From Planococcus sp. (in: firmicutes) (GTDB lineage Bacteria > Bacillota > Bacilli > Bacillales_A > Planococcaceae): DNA of 5,897 bases. The notes under the pieces were generated by a model. The model saw only the letters and a program-made list of their open reading frames with translations, was not told the DNA's origin and ran no database searches. Position numbers and translations under genes: made by a program. Numbering within the stretch: the first letter of the stretch is position 1; each line of letters opens with the position of its first letter. Positions 1 through 4,793 of the stretch are shown here, piece by piece. The DNA is taken from positions 1 through 5,897 of the forward strand of contig JASKZU010000154.1 in assembly GCA_030147455.1 (NCBI GenBank), in the 5' to 3' direction.

Positions 1-17
1 CATTTGCTTTTTTTCAT
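1..17 (-). CDS. Start of an unidentified gene, cut by the window edge
   Basis: An ATG at 17-15 is followed by codons for Lys, Lys, Ser and Lys before the window ends, giving an N-terminus MKKSK. A GGAAGGAG ribosome binding site lies 10 nt upstream. The lysine-rich start would suit a signal peptide or lipoprotein leader, but five residues cannot show this. The gene lies downstream of the mccB terminator, so it should belong to a separate transcription unit driven from within about 35-218. No function can be assigned. The call rests only on the ribosome binding site, the ATG and the shared strand. Confidence 0.5.
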
Positions 18-27
18 GAATGTGTTT

Positions 28-35
28 CTCCTTCC
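28..35 (-). promoter_or_regulatory. Ribosome binding site of the gene at the left edge
   Basis: Read on the minus strand this is GGAAGGAG, a strong Shine-Dalgarno match. It sits 10 nt before the ATG at 17-15, slightly longer than the 7-nt spacing of several other genes here but still workable. It is the main support for a gene starting at the window edge. Confidence 0.55.
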
Positions 36-102
36 AAAAATATCAGAATATTTTTTCCTTTCTAAAAGATTACCATTTTCTATCATTATCAAGAATAGGA
101 AA

Positions 103-135
103 GAGCATGTATTTCGTAACACGGAATACATGCTT
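103..135. repeat. Long hairpin-forming inverted repeat in the intergenic leader
   Basis: The arms are 104-116 (AGCATGTATTTCG on the plus strand) and 122-134, around a 5-nt loop (117-121). Twelve of thirteen positions pair as Watson-Crick. The remaining one is a T-G wobble on the plus strand and a C-A mismatch in a minus-strand transcript; 103 and 135 add another wobble. Neither side has a proper T-tract, so an intrinsic terminator is unlikely. It lies about 85 bp upstream of the start codon at position 17, so it may be an operator or leader structure for that gene. Its function is unknown. Confidence 0.6.
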
Positions 136-218
136 CAAGGTGTATTGACTCAGTATTTCAATAGGCCATAATCATTGTTTTCTGATTAATTAAACTTTTG
201 ATCCTCTTCAATATTACC

Positions 219-248
219 AAAAAAAAGAAGCAGGCATCAGCCTGCTTC
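219..248 (-). terminator. Rho-independent terminator of the yrrT-luxS-mccA-mccB operon
   Basis: On the minus strand the hairpin has a perfect 9-bp stem, GAAGCAGGC pairing with GCCTGCTTC, around a TGAT loop (plus-strand positions 227-248). It is followed directly by a run of eight T residues (226-219). It begins 7 nt after the mccB stop codon. This is a canonical intrinsic terminator and marks the end of the operon, so no yrhC-like gene follows mccB here as it does in B. subtilis (recalled). Read on the plus strand it lacks a T-tract, so it should act in one direction only. Confidence 0.95.
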
Positions 249-255
249 CCATGTT

Positions 256-1386
256 TTATAAAGCTGCTTCCAAGTCTTCGATCAAATCTTCCACATCTTC
301 GATGCCGACGGAAATACGGACCAGTCCTTCACCGATGCCGAGTTCTGTACGGCGTTCCAACGGAATCGAGGCATGCGTCATTTGTGCCGGAACAGAAATC
401 AAACTTTCTACTGCCCCCAGGCTTTCAGCCAATGTGAAATACTTTAATTTGGCCAGCAATGCATCGGCTTTTTCCTTGCTGCCGACATCAAATGAAATCA
501 TTCCGCCAAATCCGCGGGCCTGCTTTTGCATCAATTCTTTGCCTGTATGGCTGTCGAGGCCAGGATAAATGACCGCTTTCACTGCTTCGTGCGCATCTAG
601 GAACTCCGCAATTTTTTGCGCGTTGGCGTTTGTTTCTTCCATACGAATGCCGAGTGTTTTCAATCCGCGCATCAACAGCCAAGAATCCTGCGGCCCAAGA
701 ATGGCGCCTACGGAGTTTTGCACAAAATGCAATTCCTGAGCCAGCTCAGCCGTATTGACGACGACCAGCCCCGCCACTACATCGCTGTGTCCGCCAATGT
801 ATTTTGTCGCACTATGTACGACAATATCAGCACCCAATGCAATCGGGTTTTGCAAATAAGGGGTCATGAATGTATTGTCGACAATCGTCAACAGTCCGCT
901 TTCTTTGGCGAATGCTGCAACGGCTTCAATATCGGTCACCTTTAATAGCGGATTGGTCGGCGTTTCGATAAAGATCGCTTTTGTGTTGTCTTTAACGGCT
1001 GCTTGGACTTGTTCCAAATCACCAGTATCCACGAATGTAAATTCGAGCCCGAAGCGGTTCAATACTTTGTTCATGACGCGGTAAGTGCCGCCGTAAACAT
1101 CATCTGTCAAGATGACATGGTCGCCTGACGAAAACAGCATCATGATTGATGAAATAGCCGCCATTCCAGATCCGAATGCAAAACCTGCATGCCCGTATTC
1201 TACGTCTGCGATCAATTCCTCGAGCGCGTGGCGCGTCGGGTTTCCAGTGCGAGAATATTCATAACCCTTGAACTTGCCCACTGCTTCTTGCTTATAAGTG
1301 CTGACTTGGTAAATCGGCGTCGATACCGCACCTGTCGCTTCGTCGCCGAAGATGCCGCCGTGGATTAATCGTGTTTTCGGTTTCAT
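256..1386 (-). CDS. mccB: Cystathionine gamma-lyase (homocysteine gamma-lyase type), PLP-dependent
   Basis: A 376-residue protein of the Cys/Met-metabolism PLP family (fold type I). It should cleave cystathionine to cysteine, 2-oxobutyrate and ammonia in the cytoplasm, the last step of reverse transsulfuration. Visible family features are YSRTGNPTR (44-52), the DDVYGGTYR segment with its ring-stacking tyrosine (Y98), the cofactor aspartate in IVDNTF (D170), the Schiff-base lysine in HSATKYIGGHSD (K195) and ESLGAVESL (321-329). Length is normal and nothing is broken. The ATG overlaps the mccA stop codon by 4 bases, and a strong GAGGAGG lies 7 nt upstream, so translation is probably coupled. 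Sequence alone does not fully separate gamma-lyase from cystathionine gamma-synthase. The direct coupling to mccA and the B. subtilis yrhB parallel favour the lyase; the B. subtilis enzyme is also reported to release sulfide from homocysteine. Confidence 0.93.
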   Translation of the reverse strand: MKPKTRLIHGGIFGDEATGAVSTPIYQVSTYKQEAVGKFKGYEYSRTGNPTRHALEELIADVEYGHAGFAFGSGMAAISSIMMLFSSGDHVILTDDVYGGTYRVMNKVLNRFGLEFTFVDTGDLEQVQAAVKDNTKAIFIETPTNPLLKVTDIEAVAAFAKESGLLTIVDNTFMTPYLQNPIALGADIVVHSATKYIGGHSDVVAGLVVVNTAELAQELHFVQNSVGAILGPQDSWLLMRGLKTLGIRMEETNANAQKIAEFLDAHEAVKAVIYPGLDSHTGKELMQKQARGFGGMISFDVGSKEKADALLAKLKYFTLAESLGAVESLISVPAQMTHASIPLERRTELGIGEGLVRISVGIEDVEDLIEDLEAAL

Positions 1387-2318
1387 TGCTGTTCCTCCTC
1401 AAAAGATTGCGCATAAATCTGCTGGCTCATATAGCGTTCGCTCGAGTCGGCAAAAACCGTGACAATATGGCTGCCGGGTTTTGCTTTTTCCGCTTCCTTC
1501 ATCGCTGCAACAAACGCGGCGCCAGATGAACTGCCGACAAGCAAGCCTTCTTTTTGGGCAAGTGCCCCCACTGCCTCAAAAGCCGCTTTATCTGTAATCG
1601 TATAGATCCCGTCAAAATACTGTTCATCCATAAACGGTGGGAGAAATTCCATTCCGATGCCTTCCGTTTTATGCGGACCAGACTCGCCGCCGTTCAATAT
1701 CGAGCCTTCCGGTTCAACGATGACGGTACGGATTTTTTCACTTTGCCCCTTTAAGTAGCGGGAAGTTCCCATGAACGTGCCGCCCGATCCTGCGCCGGCG
1801 ACGAATATATCAATATTGCCATCCAACTGGTCCCAAATTTCAGGGCCGAGTGTTTGGACATACGTATCCGGATTGGCGCTGTTGGCAAATTGCGCTGGCA
1901 TAAATGCGCCTTCCTGTTCAGCCATTTGTGTGGCTTTTTGGATAGCGCCTTTCATGCCTTCTGCTGTCGGTGTATTGATCACTTCTGCACCAAGTGCACG
2001 CATCAATGTCTGCTTTTCCATACTGAATTTTTCAGGCACGACAAGTTTCAGCTGATAGTTTTGGCCGATGGCCGCAATCGCCAGGCCAATGCCTGTATTT
2101 CCTGCTGTCGGCTCGACAATCGTCCCTCCGGGCGCCAAAAGGCCGCGCTCTTTGGCATCACGGATCAGTGATACCCCGAGGCGGTCTTTGACGCTGCCGC
2201 CTGGATTGAAAAACTCCAGCTTGGCAAAAATACGGCAGCCGTTTGGAATATCGCTGTGTGTCAATTCGAGTACAGGAGTTTTCCCGATCAATTGCTGAAT
2301 CTCCGTTGCAAATTTCAT
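1383..2318 (-). CDS. mccA: O-acetylserine-dependent cystathionine beta-synthase
   Basis: A 311-residue fold-type II PLP enzyme of the cysteine synthase/CBS family, with no CBS or haem domain. It should condense O-acetylserine with homocysteine to give cystathionine. Motifs seen are the PLP lysine in GGSVKDR (K44), the substrate loop EPTAGNTG (69-76), the phosphate-binding GAGSGGT (175-181) and GSSSGAA (262-268), whose serine normally contacts the pyridine nitrogen. The TAGNTG loop is what I recall for MccA, while CysK usually has TSGNTG. Together with position before mccB, this favours MccA over plain cysteine synthase. Start: ATG with AAGGAG 7 nt upstream, and the luxS stop TAA runs into that site (TAAGGAG). 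The gap to luxS is 11 bp and the overlap with mccB is 4 bp. Main alternative: a second CysK. Confidence 0.9.
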   Translation of the reverse strand: MKFATEIQQLIGKTPVLELTHSDIPNGCRIFAKLEFFNPGGSVKDRLGVSLIRDAKERGLLAPGGTIVEPTAGNTGIGLAIAAIGQNYQLKLVVPEKFSMEKQTLMRALGAEVINTPTAEGMKGAIQKATQMAEQEGAFMPAQFANSANPDTYVQTLGPEIWDQLDGNIDIFVAGAGSGGTFMGTSRYLKGQSEKIRTVIVEPEGSILNGGESGPHKTEGIGMEFLPPFMDEQYFDGIYTITDKAAFEAVGALAQKEGLLVGSSSGAAFVAAMKEAEKAKPGSHIVTVFADSSERYMSQQIYAQSFEEEQQ

Positions 2319-2329
2319 GTCGGTTCTCC

Positions 2330-2803
2330 TTATAGAGCGTCGTCTTTAAATACTTGACGCCACTCGTCTTTTTTCGCGAGCATTTCGCGGGCCAATTCAT
2401 GTGCGCCTTCTAAGCTGTGGCTTGCTGCCCAGCCGCATTGCACTTCATTGCATGCGGGCACTTCGTCAGCTTCCACGACATCCTGCAAAGTAGCTTCCAA
2501 GATGCGCAAAACGTCTTCATAGTCGTCATGGTTGATGACCGACAAGTAAAATCCTGTCTGGCAGCCCATCGGCCCGATGTCGATAATCTGCTCTGAATGA
2601 TTGCGGCTATGTTCGGCCATCATATGCTCCAGTGAATGAAGGCCCGGCATATCCATATGCTCTTCGTTCGGCTGTTTAAACCGGATATCGTATTTTCTAA
2701 TGACATCCCCTTTTGCGCCTGTTTTTTCTCCTGCCAAGCGCACATAAGGAGCCTTTACAATCGTATGATCCAAGTTAAAACTTTCTACGTTCATTTTTTT
2801 CAA
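2330..2803 (-). CDS. luxS: S-ribosylhomocysteine lyase LuxS
   Basis: A 157-residue protein, full length for the family. It splits S-ribosylhomocysteine into homocysteine and DPD, the precursor of autoinducer-2. The metal ligands are present: HSLEH (H56 and H60, with catalytic E59) and the cysteine of VQCG (C123). The catalytic cysteine is in GPMGCQTG (C81). The sequence (NVESFNLDH, GLHSLEH, ACNEVQCGWAASHSLEGA) follows the Staphylococcus type as I recall it, whereas B. subtilis LuxS has HTLEH and QCGQAKLHDLEGA. The chosen start is TTG at 2803: AAAGGAAG lies 6 nt upstream, but 15 nt upstream of the alternative ATG at 2794. It begins 1 nt after the yrrT stop, implying coupled translation. Placement between yrrT and mccA points to homocysteine supply for cysteine synthesis; AI-2 would be a by-product or an added role. 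Confidence 0.96.
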   Translation of the reverse strand: MKKMNVESFNLDHTIVKAPYVRLAGEKTGAKGDVIRKYDIRFKQPNEEHMDMPGLHSLEHMMAEHSRNHSEQIIDIGPMGCQTGFYLSVINHDDYEDVLRILEATLQDVVEADEVPACNEVQCGWAASHSLEGAHELAREMLAKKDEWRQVFKDDAL

Positions 2804-2804
2804 A

Positions 2805-3452
2805 TTAATCTTCCTTTCTCTGTTTGGTTGCGTCCATCAAAAAGACATATTCATTTAACCGGGTGAATGTCGCGTCAAACCCGTTTTTTTCAAAAATTTC
2901 TTTCATGACCGGGATGGTTGTGTAGTGCTCGCGCTTTAAATCTTCCACCAAGTTGAAACGGCCTTCTGCTTCTTCAAATACGATCCGCCCAAGTTTGGCT
3001 TCTTGTGTTTCAAAAATTGTATCCGCAAAAACTACTTTTCCGCCAGCTGGCAGCATATCGGCATAAAGGCGAATGGCCTGTTCTTTTTCTTCATCAGTCA
3101 GATGGTGAAACGCATAGCTGCTGACAAAACTTTTCGGCTCGATCGGTACATCGAAATCCAAAAAATCGCCGTCAACGAACAGCTGATCCGGAAATTTTCC
3201 GGCTGCGACTGCACGCATCGCACTGTTTGGCTCAATTCCTGTTACCTCATGCCCTTCCTGAAGAAGCGCTGCTGTTAAATTGCCTGTTCCTACGCCAAAC
3301 TCCACGGCCGGACCAACTGCTTTCTTCGCCACGGCAGCCAATATGTCCTCGTAGTTTTCAAAAACCGCTTTATATTCAGGATCCATTCCATTTACTGATT
3401 CATCATATGTGTGCACCCATTCATCAAAAATCTCGACAAATTCTCTTCCCAT
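2805..3452 (-). CDS. yrrT: SAM-dependent class I methyltransferase YrrT
   Basis: A 215-residue soluble Rossmann-fold methyltransferase. Motif I is VEFGVGTGN (50-58) and the ribose-binding acidic residue is in GIEP (E74). GDF (95-97) should contact the adenine side, and SYAFHHLTD (112-120) is the motif IV region. The start is ATG at 3452: GGGAG lies 7 nt upstream, and the MGREF N-terminus matches B. subtilis YrrT (213 residues, recalled). An in-frame TTG at 3497 would add 15 residues but has no site upstream and falls inside the operator. YrrT heads the operon; its acceptor substrate is not established to my knowledge. It makes S-adenosylhomocysteine, which feeds the pathway encoded downstream. 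It stops 1 nt before luxS. Expression is probably controlled by the CymR-like dyad upstream. Confidence 0.9.
   Translation of the reverse strand: MGREFVEIFDEWVHTYDESVNGMDPEYKAVFENYEDILAAVAKKAVGPAVEFGVGTGNLTAALLQEGHEVTGIEPNSAMRAVAAGKFPDQLFVDGDFLDFDVPIEPKSFVSSYAFHHLTDEEKEQAIRLYADMLPAGGKVVFADTIFETQEAKLGRIVFEEAEGRFNLVEDLKREHYTTIPVMKEIFEKNGFDATFTRLNEYVFLMDATKQRKED
2810..2817 (-). promoter_or_regulatory. luxS: luxS ribosome binding site, decides a TTG start
   Basis: AAAGGAAG on the minus strand lies inside the last codons of yrrT. It is 6 nt from the TTG at 2803-2801 and 15 nt from the in-frame ATG at 2794-2792. Spacing therefore favours TTG, giving an N-terminus MKKMNVESF. S. aureus LuxS, as recalled, has a matching three-residue lead before MNVESF. 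Confidence 0.7.
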
Positions 3453-3459
3453 TTCGGCA

Positions 3460-3464
3460 CTCCC
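3460..3464 (-). promoter_or_regulatory. yrrT: yrrT ribosome binding site, decides the start
   Basis: GGGAG on the minus strand lies 7 nt before the ATG at 3452-3450. It supports the MGREF start over the upstream in-frame TTG at 3497-3495, which has no Shine-Dalgarno sequence before it. Confidence 0.75.
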
Positions 3465-3483
3465 GCTCTCTATACAATATATT

Positions 3484-3520
3484 ATAGATAAAACCAATAG
3501 TCTTACTTGGCTTTATTTAT
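3484..3520 (-). promoter_or_regulatory. CymR-like operator: long inverted repeat over the yrrT promoter
   Basis: On the minus strand the left arm is ATAAATAAAGCCAA (3520-3507), the spacer is 9 nt (3506-3498) and the right arm is TTGGTTTTATCTAT (3497-3484). The arms match at 12 of 14 positions. The core at 3515-3489 is 27 bp and fits the layout I recall for CymR sites (TAA..C.A on the left, T.GG followed by T/A-rich sequence on the right), although it has TTTT where the recalled consensus has AATT. The left arm covers most of the -10 hexamer and the dyad spans the expected start point, as expected for a repressor. B. subtilis yrrT-mccAB is a known CymR target. The dyad is seen; the CymR assignment is inference. 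Confidence 0.65.
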
Positions 3521-3544
3521 AACATAAGCTTTGCATCTGTTCAA
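3516..3544 (-). promoter_or_regulatory. Sigma-A-type promoter of the yrrT-luxS-mccA-mccB operon
   Basis: On the minus strand: a -35 TTGAAC (3544-3539), a 17-bp spacer and a -10 TATAAA (3521-3516), with an extended -10 TG at 3524-3523. The expected start is near 3509, giving a leader of about 57 nt, too short for a T-box or SAM riboswitch. A perfect TATAAT at 3486-3481 has no convincing -35 at the right distance and is a weaker alternative. Confidence 0.7.
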
Positions 3545-3594
3545 CTTCCAAGTTTCCTATTTTTTCGCGGGATTTTTTAAAAGTTGAGCGGTCT

Positions 3595-4239
3595 CTACAA
3601 TTTGAGAATCGGCGGCAATTCACCATGGTGTTTCAGGATAAGCCGTTTTAGCAGCAAATCACACTGAACAAGCGACATTTGAACAATTCGCCCGACAAAA
3701 AGTGCGACGATGACAGTTCCAATTCCCACTGGCCCCCCAAGCATCCATCCAGCGATTGCGGCAGTCGATTCAATGGCCGTCCGAATCACGTTGACGCTGA
3801 GGCCGGTTTTTTGAACCAAGACCAGCATCAAGTCATCCCGCGGCCCTGCCCCCATTTTAGGCGATACATACAACCCGACACCATAGCCCATGACAAATAC
3901 ACCTGCGATGAAAATAAGAATCTGGCCGATCAACGAATGGATGTCCGGAATCAGAAAGTTGAAAAAATCAATGAACAATCCGATCAGCAGCATATTGAGC
4001 CATGTGCCAAACTGCGGCCAGCGCCGGCGGGCAAGTGAAGTTGCCGTAATGACTGTAAATCCAGCGAGGATTGACCACGTCCCGATTGATAATCCAAAAT
4101 TCTCATATAGCCCAACATGCAGCACATCCCAAGGCCCGATGCCGAGCCGGTCGCCTTTGATTGTCATAGAAGAGCCTAGTCCGAGAAACATCATACCGGC
4201 AAGAAAAAACAGCCAGCGATAACATAGTGCAACGTTCAT
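3595..4239 (-). CDS. yczE: YczE/YyaS-family integral membrane protein
   Basis: A 214-residue, strongly hydrophobic protein of the COG2364-like YczE family. Likely membrane segments lie near residues 8-25, 52-70, 79-97, 103-125 and 156-190. Two related cytoplasm- or loop-facing segments stand out: LGIGPWDVLHVGL...GLSIGTW (32-55) and MGAGPRDDLMLVL...GLSVNVI (129-152), suggesting an internal duplication. The biochemical function is not established. In Bacillus a member next to the surfactin genes has been linked to lipopeptide production (recalled), but nothing here implies that role. Start: ATG with AGAAGG about 7 nt upstream. The gap to ybaK is 51 bp without a visible terminator, so it may share a transcript. 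No clear terminator separates it from the yrrT promoter region, so some read-through is possible. The symbol is by family resemblance only. Confidence 0.8.
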   Translation of the reverse strand: MNVALCYRWLFFLAGMMFLGLGSSMTIKGDRLGIGPWDVLHVGLYENFGLSIGTWSILAGFTVITATSLARRRWPQFGTWLNMLLIGLFIDFFNFLIPDIHSLIGQILIFIAGVFVMGYGVGLYVSPKMGAGPRDDLMLVLVQKTGLSVNVIRTAIESTAAIAGWMLGGPVGIGTVIVALFVGRIVQMSLVQCDLLLKRLILKHHGELPPILKL

Positions 4240-4290
4240 TCATTTTCCTTCTTTCCTAAGCTTCCTCTACTGCCAGAAACAAACCAAATG

Positions 4291-4779
4291 CTATGAACGA
4301 GCTGTTAACTGAGCCCATTGGCCATTCGCTGCTTTTTGTAAATCCTGCGGCGAGAGCTTGAGCTGTGCACCGATTTTGCCTGCAGAGACGATGATCAGAT
4401 CAAGCGCTTGCGCTTTATCAGCGATAAAGGTGGCGAATGGCTTTTTCATTGCAAGCGGTGAACAGCCGCCGCGCACATAGCCGGTAAGCGAAAAAATTTC
4501 CTTGACCGGTACGAGTTCGACTTTCTCTTCCCCGCATGCTTTTGCGGCTAGCTTTAAATCCAGCTCTTCTGCCACCGGCACAAGAAACACATAATGGCTT
4601 TTCGAAGTTCCGGACGCGACGAGAGTCTTGTAAACCGCTTCAGCGGAATATCCGATCTTTGCCGCTACTGCAACACCATCGATTTTTCCGTCTTCGGCGC
4701 TGTAGTAAAGCGCTTCGTAGGAAATCCCCTGACGGTCCAACTGACGGGCTGCGTTGGTTTTCGCTTCTTTTTTAGCCAT
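4291..4779 (-). CDS. ybaK: YbaK/EbsC-family Cys-tRNA(Pro) deacylase
   Basis: A 162-residue cytoplasmic protein of the YbaK editing family, which hydrolyses Cys-tRNA(Pro) made in error by prolyl-tRNA synthetase. Family marks: the N-terminal KTNAARxLD (7-15), the conserved lysine in YKTLV (K51, matching the catalytic lysine of the E. coli and Haemophilus proteins), the GYVRGGCSPLAMKK signature (100-113) and the C-terminal GKIGAQLKLSPQDL segment (134-147). Length is typical. Start: ATG with GGAGG 7 nt upstream, inside the 14-bp gap after topB, so translation is probably coupled to topB and the two share a transcript. The proximity to a cysteine-synthesis operon may be chance, since a promoter and another gene intervene. 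Confidence 0.92.
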   Translation of the reverse strand: MAKKEAKTNAARQLDRQGISYEALYYSAEDGKIDGVAVAAKIGYSAEAVYKTLVASGTSKSHYVFLVPVAEELDLKLAAKACGEEKVELVPVKEIFSLTGYVRGGCSPLAMKKPFATFIADKAQALDLIIVSAGKIGAQLKLSPQDLQKAANGQWAQLTARS

Positions 4780-4793
4780 TTGTGTTCCTCCAT

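Noticed and set aside
169..188. Small dyad TAATCA, 8 nt, TGATTA
   Set aside because: Six-base AT-rich arms are expected by chance in this composition and no regulator match was recognised.
219..248. Bidirectional terminator
   Set aside because: On the plus strand the hairpin is followed by CCATGTTTT, not a T-tract, so it is called for the minus strand only.
3453..3497. Longer yrrT start at an in-frame TTG (3497), adding 15 residues
   Set aside because: No ribosome binding site precedes it, it lies in the operator, and the ATG at 3452 has a good site and matches the known YrrT N-terminus.
3453..3509. SAM riboswitch or T-box in the yrrT leader
   Set aside because: The predicted leader is only about 57 nt, with no room for these structures and no antiterminator or T-box motif seen.
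3679..4038. 119-codon plus-strand open frame opposite yczE
   Set aside because: Antisense shadow; its composition (rich in Pro, Asn, Asp, Gln, His) reflects the complement of hydrophobic membrane codons.
4240..4290. Terminator or promoter between ybaK and yczE
   Set aside because: The 51-bp gap shows only a ribosome binding site for yczE, with no hairpin plus T-tract and no paired -35/-10.
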